Shown here piece after piece: positions 29,288 through 38,136 of a stretch of 64,000 bases of DNA. This stretch comes from Microbacterium sp. T2.11-28 (GTDB taxonomy: Bacteria > Actinomycetota > Actinomycetes > Actinomycetales > Microbacteriaceae). A program made the translations under genes and the position numbers. The stretch covers positions 620,001 through 684,000 of the forward strand of contig NZ_CATNHF010000001.1 in assembly GCF_950097975.1 (NCBI RefSeq), written 5' to 3'. Numbering within the stretch: the first letter of the stretch is position 1; each line of letters opens with the position of its first letter. The notes under the pieces were generated by a model that worked only from the letters and a program-made list of their open reading frames with translations, was not told the origin of the DNA and searched no databases.

Positions 29288-30261
29288 CGCGCCGACCCCG
29301 TGAGGTCGGCGAGCTCGCCCGCGCCGGCGTCCAGGAGCTCGGCCACCACGTCGGCGGCGGCCGCATCGCGCCCCGCGGCATCGGCGAGCGTCGCGGCGGG
29401 CACCTCCCGGGCCACGCGCACCGACCGCGCGCCGTCCAGCGCGTACACCTCCGCCACGAGGGCGATCCCACCGGCCGCCGCATCGGCGGCGTCCCCGAGG
29501 GCGAGGGCGCTGATCCCGACCGGGGCCGCGCATCCCGCCTCGAGCCGGCGCAGCACGTCGCGCTCCCAGAGACTGGTCAGCGTCGAGGAGCCGTCGCCGA
29601 TGACGCCGACGGCTGCGGCGAGCTCGGCGTCGGCGGCGCGCACCTCGACGGCCAGCGCGCCCTGGCCCGCCGAGGTCGGCCATGCGGCGAGGTCGAACGT
29701 GTCGGTGATCTCGTCGGTGCGCCCGAGTCGTGACAGTCCCGCCTCGGCGAGCACGGTCGCGTCGTACTCGCCCTCGTGGACCTTGCGCAGACGCGTGTCG
29801 ACGTTGCCGCGGATGCCGCGCACGACGAGGTCGGGGCGATGCCGGAGCAGCTGCGCGACGCGGCGGGGCGACCCGCTGCCGACGACGGCCCCGTGCGGGA
29901 GGGTCTGCAGGGTGCGCCCGTCCCGCGCGCACAGGACGTCGCGCTGGACCTCCCGGGGAGGCACGGCCGCGATTACCAGTCCCGGGACGGCACCCGTGGG
30001 CAGGTCCTTCATCGAGTGCACGACGAGGTCGCACTCCCCGCGCAGGAGCGCCTCCCGGAGGGCGGCGACGAACACGCCGGTCCCGCCGAGCTGGGCGAGC
30101 GGGCCGGTGAGCACGTCACCGGCGGTGGTGATCGGGACGAGCTCGACCTCGCGGCCGGTGGCGGCGCGCAGCGCGTCGGCGACGTGCCCGGACTGGGTGG
30201 TCGCCAGCGCGCTCGCGCGCGTGCCCAGCCGGAGGGCGGGAGCAGTCGTGGTCGTCGTCAC
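29284..30261 (-). CDS. hemC: Hydroxymethylbilane synthase (porphobilinogen deaminase)
   Basis: A 325-residue enzyme building the linear tetrapyrrole from four porphobilinogens. Visible are LRLGTRASALATTQ, VVHSMKDLPT, IRGNVDTRLRKV and EAGCAAPVG, whose Cys carries the dipyrromethane cofactor. The start is GTG 30261, overlapping the ferrochelatase stop (GTGA). The C-terminal domain is slightly long and Ala-rich. Confidence 0.96.
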   Translation of the reverse strand: MTTTTTAPALRLGTRASALATTQSGHVADALRAATGREVELVPITTAGDVLTGPLAQLGGTGVFVAALREALLRGECDLVVHSMKDLPTGAVPGLVIAAVPPREVQRDVLCARDGRTLQTLPHGAVVGSGSPRRVAQLLRHRPDLVVRGIRGNVDTRLRKVHEGEYDATVLAEAGLSRLGRTDEITDTFDLAAWPTSAGQGALAVEVRAADAELAAAVGVIGDGSSTLTSLWERDVLRRLEAGCAAPVGISALALGDAADAAAGGIALVAEVYALDGARSVRVAREVPAATLADAAGRDAAAADVVAELLDAGAGELADLTGSAR

Positions 30262-31499
30262 GGGGCGATCCCGGCGAGCGCCGGCTGGAATCCGAGCCGC
30301 TTGTTCTCGCAGCAGCCCGGGCGGCACACGTCGTACCAGGGACCGAGATCGGTCACGTGGGGCCGCTTGTCCGGCGCGGTGCCCCGCAGGCGCTCCTCCA
30401 TGAGGTCGACCAGCCCCGCGACATAGGCGGGGTGGGTGCCCGGCGTCGCCGTGCGCAGCGCGACGAGACCGAGCTCATCGGCCGTCTCGAGCGCTTCGGT
30501 GTCGAGGTCCCACAGCACCTCCATATGATCGCTCACGAAGCCGAGCGGCACGATCAGCACCGCGCGTCGGCCACGACCGGGAAGCTCCTGGAGCGCGTCG
30601 TTGATGTCCGGCTCCAGCCACGGCACCTGCGGCGGGCCGGAGCGGCTCTGGTACACGAGCTGCCAGGCGCTGCCGATCCCCAGCTGCGCCATGATCTGCT
30701 CGGCGACGGCGAGGTGCTGGGCGACGTAGGCGCCTCCGGGGCCGAACTCCCGCTCGGGCGGTCCCGACCGGTCCGCATCGGAGTCGGGGATCGAATGGGT
30801 CGAGAACAGCACCTCGACCTCGCGCTCGAGGTCGGTGATCCCGCGCTCGGCCAGCTCGGCGACCGCCGCGCGGATCCCGTCGACGAACGGTGCGACGAAC
30901 CCGGGGTGATCGAAGAACTGACGCACCTTGTCGATCTCGACGCGGCCCGCGAGCCCCGTCGCCTCGACGGCGTCGGCGAGGTCCTCGCGGTACTGGCGGC
31001 ACGAGGAGTACGACGAGTACGCGCTCGTGGCGATCGCGAGCAGGCGGGTGCGCCCCGCGTCGGCGGCGTCCTGGAGGGCGTCGGCGACGTAGGGCATCCA
31101 GTTCCGGTTGCCCCAGTAGACGGGAAGGTCCAGCCCGCGCGCGGCGAGCTCCGCGTCGAGAGCCGCCTTCAGCTCCCTGTTGTGGTCGTTGATGGGCGAC
31201 ACGCCGCCGAAGTGACGGTAGTGGTGCGCGACCTCCTCGAGGCGCTCGTCGGGGATCCCGCGGCCGGCGGTGACGTTGCGCAGGAAGGGGATGACGTCGT
31301 CCTGCCCCTCCGGGCCGCCGAAGCCGAGCAGCAGCACGCCGTCGTAGGCGACCGGCGTGGTCGCGTGGGCGTCGCCGGCGCAGGTCGCGGGCGTCGCCGC
31401 CGGGACGCGGCAGCCCTCGCCGAGGGCGGGCGCGGAGCTCGCACGCGGCGGCTTGGGCCGGAAGCCCTCCGGGACGGACCGTCCGATGTTCTCGGCCAT
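30258..31499 (-). CDS. cpfC: Coproporphyrin III ferrochelatase
   Basis: A 413-residue ferrochelatase (HemH family) of the actinobacterial type inserting Fe(II) into coproporphyrin III. Core motifs are VLLLGFGGPEG, ATSAYSSYSSCRQY, FSTHSIP and VPLGFVSDHMEVLWDLD. Cysteines in SSCRQY and the C-terminal CRPGCCENKR fit the [2Fe-2S] cluster of actinobacterial ferrochelatases. About 50 residues precede the first strand, with VPAATPATCAGDA, longer than usual. TGATG overlap with chdC upstream; GTGA with hemC downstream. Confidence 0.94.
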   Translation of the reverse strand: MAENIGRSVPEGFRPKPPRASSAPALGEGCRVPAATPATCAGDAHATTPVAYDGVLLLGFGGPEGQDDVIPFLRNVTAGRGIPDERLEEVAHHYRHFGGVSPINDHNRELKAALDAELAARGLDLPVYWGNRNWMPYVADALQDAADAGRTRLLAIATSAYSSYSSCRQYREDLADAVEATGLAGRVEIDKVRQFFDHPGFVAPFVDGIRAAVAELAERGITDLEREVEVLFSTHSIPDSDADRSGPPEREFGPGGAYVAQHLAVAEQIMAQLGIGSAWQLVYQSRSGPPQVPWLEPDINDALQELPGRGRRAVLIVPLGFVSDHMEVLWDLDTEALETADELGLVALRTATPGTHPAYVAGLVDLMEERLRGTAPDKRPHVTDLGPWYDVCRPGCCENKRLGFQPALAGIAP

Positions 31500-32173
31500 C
31501 AGCCCAGCACCTCCGCGAGCTCGGAGGTCGCCACGCGGCGACCCGTGTAGAAGGGCACCTCTTCGCGCACGTGGCGGCGGGCGTCGGTGGCCCGCAGGTC
31601 GCGCATGAGGTCGACGAGGCTCAGCAGCTCGTCGCTCTCCAGCGGCAGCAGCCACTCGTAGTCGCTGAGCGCGAAGGTCGAGACGGTGTTGGCCACCACG
31701 TCGGTGAAGCGCGCCCCCTTCCTCCCGTGCTCGGCCAGCATCGCGGCGCGCTCGTCCTCGGGGAGCAGGTACCACTCGTAGCTGCGCACGAACGGGTACA
31801 GGCACAGCCATTCCCGCGCCGCCTCGCCGCGGAGGTATCCGGGCACATGCCGCTTGTTGAACTCCGCCTCGCGGTGCACCCCCATGGCGCTCCACTCGCA
31901 CCCGAACCCGGCGAGGACATCGGTGCGCCGGAGGGCCCGCAGGGCCTTCTGGAGGGCTGCCGCGTCGTCGCCGTGGAGCCAGACCATGAGGTCGGCGTCG
32001 GCGCGCATGCCCGTGACGTCGTAGATCCCCCGCAGGGTCACTCCGGCATCGGCGAGCGCGGCGATCTCGCTGTCGAGCGCGGCGATCGCCGCGGCGTCGG
32101 GAGCGCCGGCGCGCGGGCGGGGCGCGGTCAGCACGGCGAACAGGGTGTAGCCGACGAGGTTCTCCTCGGTCAT
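31499..32173 (-). CDS. chdC: Coproheme decarboxylase (HemQ)
   Basis: A 224-residue chlorite-dismutase-fold enzyme that decarboxylates coproheme to haem b with H2O2. Motifs include MVWLHGDDAAALQ, KRHVPGYLRGE and PFVRSYEWYLLPEDERAAML, whose SYEWY holds the Tyr typical of actinobacterial HemQ. HARDLY any signal for a protoporphyrin-type branch is present, so the cluster uses the coproporphyrin-dependent route. It overlaps both neighbours. Confidence 0.95.
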   Translation of the reverse strand: MTEENLVGYTLFAVLTAPRPRAGAPDAAAIAALDSEIAALADAGVTLRGIYDVTGMRADADLMVWLHGDDAAALQKALRALRRTDVLAGFGCEWSAMGVHREAEFNKRHVPGYLRGEAAREWLCLYPFVRSYEWYLLPEDERAAMLAEHGRKGARFTDVVANTVSTFALSDYEWLLPLESDELLSLVDLMRDLRATDARRHVREEVPFYTGRRVATSELAEVLG

Positions 32174-33612
32174 GCGGTCCTCCGGTCGTTCGAGGTCGGT
32201 GGGGTGTTCGGGGTGAGCGTCGCGGCGGCCGCGAGGGGGTCCGGCACCGCCCGGGTGCCGGGTCCGATCGGCGAGGGCCCCCGCAGTTCGGCGACGAGGG
32301 CCCGCGCGAGCTCCCGGGCGTGCGGCACGACGGACGCCAGCCCCGTGCCTGCGGCGGCGGCGCCCGCCAGCAGCACGCCGTCGGCGGCGAGGGCGGCGCG
32401 GCGGGCGGGATCGACGGGCGGGGCGGCGACGGCGTCCGGCCACGCCTGCTCGACGACGGCGACGACGTCGGCCGGGTCGAGCGCGACGCCGGCGAGCACG
32501 TCGAGCTCGCGGACGACGTCGGCGGCGGTGCCGAGGCGCGACGCCCCGTCGCGGGCCGAGAAGCGCACGATGTGGTGTCCGGGCGGCACGGCCTGGGCCA
32601 CCCACTCCCACTTCGACGTCACGTGGGTGAGAGCCTTGGCCTGCCCAGGAACATCGGCGGCCGCGATGACGCCGGATCCGACGGGTGCGTCATCGAGCGC
32701 CGGTGCACGGACGAGGGCCGCCGCGACCCGCACGACGGGCGGCGCCGCCGCCGGCGTCGCGAGCAGGCTCCGTGCGGCCGCGGTTCCCGTGGCGAGCACC
32801 ACGCGCCGCGCGCGGAGCGTGGCGTCGCCGGCCGCGACCGACACCCGTCCCTGCTCCGTCGCGATCTGCCGCACGCGCGCCCCGGTGCGGATGTCGGCGC
32901 CCTGTGCCGTCGCGGCGCGATGCAGCTCCTCGGCCAGGCGCCACATCCCGCCCTCGATGCCGCCGACGGCCGCTCCGGCGCGCTCGGGGGCCGCGAGCGA
33001 GGCCGCCGCCGCGGTGAGCGATCCGAGGTCGCAGAAGGCGCGCCACAGCGCCGGATGCAGCCGCGAGAGGCGGACCTCGGCCGCCGGCACCGAGTACACG
33101 CTGCGGCAGAGCGGATCGACGAGCCGGTGCAGGAGCGCCGGTCCGGACCGCTCGGCGACGAGGTCGGCCAGGGAGGGCTCGGCGAGCTCCCGCCCGCCCG
33201 GCGGCATCGCCGCCTCCGCGGCGGCGCGGCGCGCGCCGGCCTCGCCGAGGATCCGCACGACGTCGTCGGCGAGAGGGTCGGCGGGGATGCCGAGCACCGT
33301 CCGGCGCGGCAGCGGGGCGCGGAGCACGCCGTGGTCGCCGACGGCGGCGAGGTGGGCTCCCCCGGCCGTGGGCGCCACGATGCGCAGGCCCAGACCCGCG
33401 TCGGCGATGAGGTCGGCCACGCCCGTGGTGCGCGTGGCGAAGGATTCCGCGCCGATGTCGATCGCGACGCCGCCGAGGTCGGCGCGGCGGAGCATGCCGC
33501 CGGTGCGGTCGCCCTCTTCGAGCACCACCACATCGAGCCCCGCACGCGCGGCGTCGTGCGCGACCGCCAGGCCGCCGATGCCGGCGCCCACGACGACGAG
33601 GTCGACGGTCAC
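32170..33612 (-). CDS. cgoX: Coproporphyrinogen III oxidase (HemY/HemG type)
   Basis: A 480-residue FAD amine-oxidase-like protein oxidising coproporphyrinogen III to coproporphyrin III. It begins with the dinucleotide motif VVVGAGIGGLAVAHDAARAG, then DRTGGMLR and IDIGAESF, and has GGMWRLAEEL mid-protein. GTG 33612 overlaps the hemE stop. The C-terminal tail is Pro/Thr-rich. Its company with chdC and cpfC favours coproporphyrinogen over protoporphyrinogen as substrate. Confidence 0.93.
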   Translation of the reverse strand: MTVDLVVVGAGIGGLAVAHDAARAGLDVVVLEEGDRTGGMLRRADLGGVAIDIGAESFATRTTGVADLIADAGLGLRIVAPTAGGAHLAAVGDHGVLRAPLPRRTVLGIPADPLADDVVRILGEAGARRAAAEAAMPPGGRELAEPSLADLVAERSGPALLHRLVDPLCRSVYSVPAAEVRLSRLHPALWRAFCDLGSLTAAAASLAAPERAGAAVGGIEGGMWRLAEELHRAATAQGADIRTGARVRQIATEQGRVSVAAGDATLRARRVVLATGTAAARSLLATPAAAPPVVRVAAALVRAPALDDAPVGSGVIAAADVPGQAKALTHVTSKWEWVAQAVPPGHHIVRFSARDGASRLGTAADVVRELDVLAGVALDPADVVAVVEQAWPDAVAAPPVDPARRAALAADGVLLAGAAAAGTGLASVVPHARELARALVAELRGPSPIGPGTRAVPDPLAAAATLTPNTPPTSNDRRTA

Positions 33613-34784
33613 GGCATCCGCCAGTCGTGCACCGCCCGCACGACGTCGCCGATGGCGTCGGGGTCGGCGTCCATCGGCACGCCGTGGCCGAGGTTGAACA
33701 CGTGCGCGCGGGCCGCGGATCCTGCCTCGAGCACGCGGTGCACCGCCGCCGTGCGCACCGGCTCGGGAGCGAACAGGAGGGCCGGGTCGAGGTTGCCCTG
33801 CACGGTGAGATCGCGGCCGACGCGGCGCCGGGCCTCGTCCAGCGGCACCCGGTAGTCCACGCCGATCGCGTCGATGTCGAGCGAGGCCATGTCGGCCAGC
33901 AGCTCTCCGGTGCCCACGCCGAAGTGGATCAGCGGGATGCGGTCGATGCCCGCGCCCTCGGCGACCGCGGGGAGCGGAATCTCGCGCACCGCCCGCAGTG
34001 CGGCAGCCGAGGCGGGGAGCACCGACGCGCGGTAGACGTCCGGGGCCAGCGCACCGGCCCAGGAGTCGAACAGCTGCGCGGCGCTCGCCCCGGCCGAGAC
34101 CTGGAGCGCGAGGAACTGGCCGGTGACCTCGGCGAGCCAGCCGGTGAGGGCGCGCCACGCCGAGGGGTCGTCGTGGATGAGGCGCCGGGCGGCGAGGTGA
34201 TCCTTCGACGGTCCGCCCTCGACGAGGTAGGCCGCCAGCGTGAAGGGGGCGCCTGCGAACCCGATGAGCGGCAGCGGCTCGCCGCGCGCCTCGGACTCCT
34301 CGGCGAGCATCGCGGTCGTGCGGCCCACGGCGTCCGCGATCGCCTCGCCGCGTTCGCGCACGAGGGCGGGGTCGATCTCGACGGCTGCGGCGATGTCGGC
34401 GGCGGTGCGCAGCGGCCGGGAGAAGACCGGGCCGCGCCCCGCGGCGATCTCGACGTCGATGCCGATGAGGGCCAGCGGGACGACGATGTCGCTGAAGAAG
34501 ATGGCCGCGTCCACGCCGTGGCGGCGCACCGGCTGCATCGTGATCTCGCTCGCGAGGGCCGGGTCCAGGCACGCCTCGATCATCGTGCCGCGGCTGCGGA
34601 GCGCGCGGTACTCGGGCAGCGAGCGCCCGGCCTGGCGCATGAACCACACCGGCGTCACCGCAGGGCGGTCGCCGCGCAGCGCGCGCAGCAGACGCGACGA
34701 GGCGGTGTCGTGAGCGGTCAGCGGATGGGACGAGGCGGCGCCGGAGACGGCGACCCCCGCGTCAGGGGCTTCGGGTGCAGGGAT
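33609..34784 (-). CDS. hemE: Uroporphyrinogen decarboxylase, probable AUC start
   Basis: HemE converts uroporphyrinogen III to coproporphyrinogen III. The family signature TPVWFMRQAGRSLPEYR and FAGAPFTLAAYLVEGG are present. The only ATG/GTG/TTG is GTG 34658, which encodes the V of VTPVWF and would drop the conserved LLRALRGDRPA helix just before it. The frame is open back to TAA 34812-34814. GAGGAG (34792-34797) lies 7 nt before an ATC at 34782-34784 (and 4 nt before another), which gives 391 residues. CTG 34721 is an alternative with no Shine-Dalgarno. First gene of the haem operon, with a TATAAC promoter at 34811-34816. Product certain, start inferred. Confidence 0.85.
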   Translation of the reverse strand: MPAPEAPDAGVAVSGAASSHPLTAHDTASSRLLRALRGDRPAVTPVWFMRQAGRSLPEYRALRSRGTMIEACLDPALASEITMQPVRRHGVDAAIFFSDIVVPLALIGIDVEIAAGRGPVFSRPLRTAADIAAAVEIDPALVRERGEAIADAVGRTTAMLAEESEARGEPLPLIGFAGAPFTLAAYLVEGGPSKDHLAARRLIHDDPSAWRALTGWLAEVTGQFLALQVSAGASAAQLFDSWAGALAPDVYRASVLPASAAALRAVREIPLPAVAEGAGIDRIPLIHFGVGTGELLADMASLDIDAIGVDYRVPLDEARRRVGRDLTVQGNLDPALLFAPEPVRTAAVHRVLEAGSAARAHVFNLGHGVPMDADPDAIGDVVRAVHDWRMP

Positions 34785-34810
34785 GATGCGGCTCCTCGAT
34801 CGAGTTAATC

Positions 34811-34818
34811 GTTATACT
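34811..34818. promoter_or_regulatory. Overlapping divergent -10 elements of hemE and hemA
   Basis: GTTATACT reads TATACT on the plus strand (34813-34818, towards hemA) and TATAAC on the minus strand (34811-34816, towards hemE). The two -10 hexamers share four bases, so the promoters probably compete. No clear -35 hexamers. The hemE message would begin just ahead of GAGGAG; the hemA leader would be about 45 nt. Confidence 0.55.
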
Positions 34819-34868
34819 AACCCTGTTCGCCGAGCGTCCTCGGCCCGCCGCCCCGATCGGAACCCCAC

Positions 34869-36140
34869 GTGCTCGTCTGCCTCACCGCGCATCAGCGCAC
34901 CACCCCGCTCGAGTCCCTGGAGCGCCTGGCGGGGATGGGCGACGAGGTCGCCGTGCGGCTGAAGGACGCCCACGACGAGATCCGCGGCGCGGTCGTGCTC
35001 TCCACGTGCAACCGATTCGAGGCCTACTTCGACCTCGACGACGCCTCCCCCGTGCCCGCGATGGACGCCGCCATGGAGCAGTTGTCCGGACTGGCCGACC
35101 TGCCGTTTCGCACCGTGCGGGACACCGTCGACTTCGCGCAGGGGCACCGGGTCGCCCAGCACCTGTTCTCGGTCGCCGCGGGGCTGGACTCGGTCGCCGT
35201 CGGCGAGGACGAGATCGCCGGCCAGGTGAGGCGCGCCCTCGACGCGGCCCGCCGCGACGGTCTCACCACCGCGCCGCTCGAGCAGCTGTTCCAGCGGGCC
35301 ACCGAGGCCTCTCGCGCCGTCCGCAACAGCACGCGCCTCGGCGAATCGGGGCGCTCGCTCGTCCGGCTCGCGGTCGAGCTCGCCGGCTCCCGGCTCGACG
35401 GCTGGGAGGACGCGCGCGTGCTCCTGGTCGGCACCGGCCGCTACGCGGCCGCGTCGCTCGCCGCGCTGCGCGACGTGGGGGCGCGCGACATCCGCGTGCA
35501 CTCGAGGTCCGGACGCAGGAAGTTCGCGCACCGCGAGCACCTCACGGTGGTGCCGGCCGAGGACTACGCCGCCGAGGCCGCGGCCGCCGACGTCGTCGTC
35601 ACCTGCACCACCACCTCGCACGAGTTCGCACTCACCGCCGACGACCACGCCGTCGCACGCGCCGGCATCCGCTCCCCGCAGGTCATCGTGGACCTCGGCA
35701 TGCCGCGCAACGTCGATCCGGGCGTCCGGGCGCTCCCCGGCGTCGAGCTCCTCGACCTCGAGACCATCCGCGTGCATGCGCCGATCGACGAGAGCGCGAC
35801 CATCGACCACGCGCGCGAGATCGTGCAGGCCGCCGCTTCCCGCCATGCCGCCGCCCACCGCGTCCACGGGGTCTCCCCCGCCGTCGTCGCCCTGCGCGAG
35901 CACGTGCGGGGCGTGCTGGAGGAGGAGATCGCCCGCGGCGTCGGCGCCGAGACCGAGGCCGCGCTCCGCCACTTCTCCGGCGTCCTCCTCCACGGCCTCA
36001 TCGCGCGCGGCCATTCGCTGGCGGCGGGCGGGCACGGGACGGAGTGGGCCGACGCGGTCGAGACGGTCCTCCCGCCGCGGGCCGGTTCCGCGGTCGCCTC
36101 GGACAGCTCCGATGCGCCCGACGTGCGGGTGAACTCGTGA
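34869..36140 (+). CDS. hemA: Glutamyl-tRNA reductase
   Basis: A 423-residue GluTR, the first step of C5-pathway tetrapyrrole synthesis, reducing glutamyl-tRNA to glutamate-1-semialdehyde. The catalytic Cys is in VLSTCNRFEAYF. The segment VAAGLDSVAVGEDEIAGQVRRAL, the NADPH loop VLLVGTGRYAA, and a C-terminal helical dimerisation domain are present. The start is GTG 34869 (MLVCLTAHQ). It is divergent from the other haem genes, and its stop overlaps a LacI-family start (GTGA), which is unusual. Confidence 0.95.
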   Translation: MLVCLTAHQRTTPLESLERLAGMGDEVAVRLKDAHDEIRGAVVLSTCNRFEAYFDLDDASPVPAMDAAMEQLSGLADLPFRTVRDTVDFAQGHRVAQHLFSVAAGLDSVAVGEDEIAGQVRRALDAARRDGLTTAPLEQLFQRATEASRAVRNSTRLGESGRSLVRLAVELAGSRLDGWEDARVLLVGTGRYAAASLAALRDVGARDIRVHSRSGRRKFAHREHLTVVPAEDYAAEAAAADVVVTCTTTSHEFALTADDHAVARAGIRSPQVIVDLGMPRNVDPGVRALPGVELLDLETIRVHAPIDESATIDHAREIVQAAASRHAAAHRVHGVSPAVVALREHVRGVLEEEIARGVGAETEAALRHFSGVLLHGLIARGHSLAAGGHGTEWADAVETVLPPRAGSAVASDSSDAPDVRVNS

Positions 36141-37129
36141 CCGAGCCGCGCGGAGTGACCCTGAAGGACATCGCGCTGCGCGCGGGGGTCTCCACCGCGG
36201 CGACGAGCCAGGCGCTCAACGATCGCGGCAGCATGCGTCCCGAGACACGGGAGCGGATCAAGGCGATCGCCGCCGAGCTCGGCTATCGGCCCAACAAGCA
36301 TGCCGCCGCCCTCCGCAGCGGCCGGACGATGTCGGTCGGCTTCGTGATGGCCGACAGCTCGCTCGACGACGGACGCCGCGCCCTCCAGCGCGCCCGTCAG
36401 CTCGCCTCGCTGGTGCGCTCCTCCGCCGAGCACGGCTTCACCGTGACGGTCCTGCCCGACTCCCGACCCGACCTCCTGCCGGGCGCGCAGATCGATGTGC
36501 TCTACTTCCCCGACCCCGCCGACGACCGCGGCATCCTGCGCGAGGCGGCCGCCCGCGGCATCCCGGTCGTGGCGACCGACCTGTACATCGCCGGGGCCCC
36601 GGGACTGAGCGTGCGCACCGGCTACGACGCGGCGGTGCGCGCGGGCCTGGCCCACCTCGAGGCGACCGGCGCGGAGCGCATCGGCTTCCTGGTCGACGAG
36701 AGCGAGGTGCCCCGCGACCAGATCGGCGAGAGCGCCTATCTCGCCTGGACCGCCGTGCGCGGGCGCACCCCGCTCGTGTCGCGCGTCGACGCCGGACGCC
36801 GGCGCCTGGCACGCGAGGTGCGCGACCTCCTCGACCGCGGCGCGGACGCGATCTTCGCCTTCTGCGAGGACGGTCCGGAGATCTACCTGCAGCTCGAGGC
36901 CACTTCGCTCGTGATCCCCCGCGATGTCCAGCTCGTCGCGCTGTGCACCACCGAGGCGGGAAGCGGCGAGTGCGCCCTCAACGAGCGCCTCGGCGTCACG
37001 CGCGCGTGCGTGCACCCCGAGCTGGCGGCCGAGGCGATGTTCACCGCCCTCGGCGGCCCGCTCCCGGCCGACGGACCCGCGGTCGTCGACCTGCCGTGGG
37101 AGCTCATCAGCGGCGCGACCACGCGCTGA
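36137..37129 (+). CDS. LacI-family regulator co-translated with hemA
   Basis: A 330-residue LacI/GalR protein. The N-terminal HTH is VTLKDIALRAGVSTAATSQALNDRG, followed by the hinge YRPNKHAAALRSGRTMSVGFV; the HTH has STAATSQAL where most family members have STVSRVL. The periplasmic-binding-like core is shorter than usual and lacks the common FDD.P....P.LT signature, so ligand and even ligand binding are doubtful. GTG 36137 overlaps the hemA stop, so it is expressed with hemA. Whether it senses a haem precursor or is a passenger cannot be told. Confidence 0.88.
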   Translation: MTEPRGVTLKDIALRAGVSTAATSQALNDRGSMRPETRERIKAIAAELGYRPNKHAAALRSGRTMSVGFVMADSSLDDGRRALQRARQLASLVRSSAEHGFTVTVLPDSRPDLLPGAQIDVLYFPDPADDRGILREAAARGIPVVATDLYIAGAPGLSVRTGYDAAVRAGLAHLEATGAERIGFLVDESEVPRDQIGESAYLAWTAVRGRTPLVSRVDAGRRRLAREVRDLLDRGADAIFAFCEDGPEIYLQLEATSLVIPRDVQLVALCTTEAGSGECALNERLGVTRACVHPELAAEAMFTALGGPLPADGPAVVDLPWELISGATTR

Positions 37130-37151
37130 CGCGCACCGCGCCCGCGCCCGC

Positions 37152-38036
37152 TCAGTCGAACGAGCCGTAGACCTCGAGGGTGTTGGCCGCCAGCTGCGCG
37201 CTCAGCTCGTCGACGTCCAGGCCCAGCTCGGCGGCGAGGAAGCGCACGGTCACCGGGATGAGGTAGGGCGCGTTCGGGCGGCCACGGTGGGGGGCCGGGG
37301 TGAGGAACGGCGCGTCGGTCTCGACGAGGATGCGCTCCCGCGGCGTGACCGCGAGCGCGTCGCGCAGGTTCTGCGCGTTCTTGAACGTGACGTTCCCCGC
37401 GAAGCTCAGCCAGTAGCCGCGATCGGCGGCGATCCGCGCCATCTCGGCGTCGCCCGAGAAGCAGTGGAACACCGTGCGCTCGGGGGCGCCGACGCGTTCG
37501 AGGGTCTCCAGCACGGCCTCGTGCGCGTCGCGATCGTGGATCTGCATCGCGATGCCGTGCTTCTTCGCGAGCGCGATGTGCGCCTCGAAGCTCTCGTGCT
37601 GCGCGGGAAGGCCCTCGGCGTCGGTCCGGAAGAAGTCCAGCCCCGTCTCGCCGATCGCCCGCACGCGCGGCTGGGCGGCCAGCTCGTCGATGACCGCGAT
37701 GGCGTCGCCGAGCGCGCCGGCGGCCGCGTAGGCGGGGGCCTCGTTGGGGTGGATCGCCACCGCCGCGAGCACGCGGGGATGGGAGGCGGCCGCCCAGGCC
37801 GACCACCGGCTGGAGTCGATGTCGCCGCCGGCCTGCACGACGCCGGCGACGCCCACCTCGGCCGCGCGCGCCAGCTGCTCGTCGAGCGACAGTCCGACGC
37901 CGTCCTCGATCTCCAGGTGGGTGTGGTTGTCGTAGACGGGGACCGCGAGCGGCTCGGGGGCGTCGGGATAGGTGACGTCCCGGGTGCCCTTCTCGCGGGT
38001 CCGGACGTACTGCGAGGGATCGGTGGCATCCGTCAC
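37152..38036 (-). CDS. tatD: TatD-family metal-dependent hydrolase
   Basis: A 294-residue TIM-barrel DNase/hydrolase. Metal ligands are visible in YDNHTHLE, IGETGLDFF, QIHDRDAHE, FHCFSGD and VETDAPFL. TatD proteins act as 3'-5' nucleases in DNA repair and turnover. The start is GTG 38036. A 33-codon frame from 38134 ends with a TGA that overlaps this GTG. It lies downstream of metG, as in mycobacteria and most actinobacteria. Confidence 0.93.
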   Translation of the reverse strand: MTDATDPSQYVRTREKGTRDVTYPDAPEPLAVPVYDNHTHLEIEDGVGLSLDEQLARAAEVGVAGVVQAGGDIDSSRWSAWAAASHPRVLAAVAIHPNEAPAYAAAGALGDAIAVIDELAAQPRVRAIGETGLDFFRTDAEGLPAQHESFEAHIALAKKHGIAMQIHDRDAHEAVLETLERVGAPERTVFHCFSGDAEMARIAADRGYWLSFAGNVTFKNAQNLRDALAVTPRERILVETDAPFLTPAPHRGRPNAPYLIPVTVRFLAAELGLDVDELSAQLAANTLEVYGSFD

Positions 38037-38134
38037 GGCATGTCCCGCTTTCGGTCGTTCACGGCGCTGTCGACGCGCATGTTTCGGGACATGTCCTGCG
38101 GAAATCGGGACATGCGGTGTCGATTTCGGGACAT
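38033..38134 (-). CDS. Possible 33-residue leader peptide with heptad repeat
   Basis: ATG 38134 opens a frame reading MSRNRHR MSRFPQD MSRNMRV and then a basic tail ending RDMP, stop 38033-38035. Three 21-bp DNA repeats encode three MSRxxxx heptads in phase, and the TGA overlaps the tatD GTG. No clear Shine-Dalgarno precedes it. It could be a translated leader coupling metG to tatD, or only a chance reading of a DNA repeat. Confidence 0.3.
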   Translation of the reverse strand: MSRNRHRMSRFPQDMSRNMRVDSAVNDRKRDMP

Positions 38135-38136
38135 GC
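38038..38136. repeat. CGGGACATG repeats with 21-bp spacing
   Basis: CGGGACATG occurs at 38085-38093, 38106-38114 and 38127-38135, each exactly 21 bp apart. A reverse-oriented copy, GCATGTCCCGC, lies at 38038-38048. The first direct copy extends into the 10-bp palindrome GGACATGTCC (38087-38096). They fill the metG-tatD gap. Two-turn phasing fits a protein-binding array as well as a tandem duplication. Confidence 0.75.

Noticed and set aside
38085..38135. CRISPR-like array
   Set aside because: Repeats are only 9-10 bp with 11-12-bp gaps, three copies and no cas genes.
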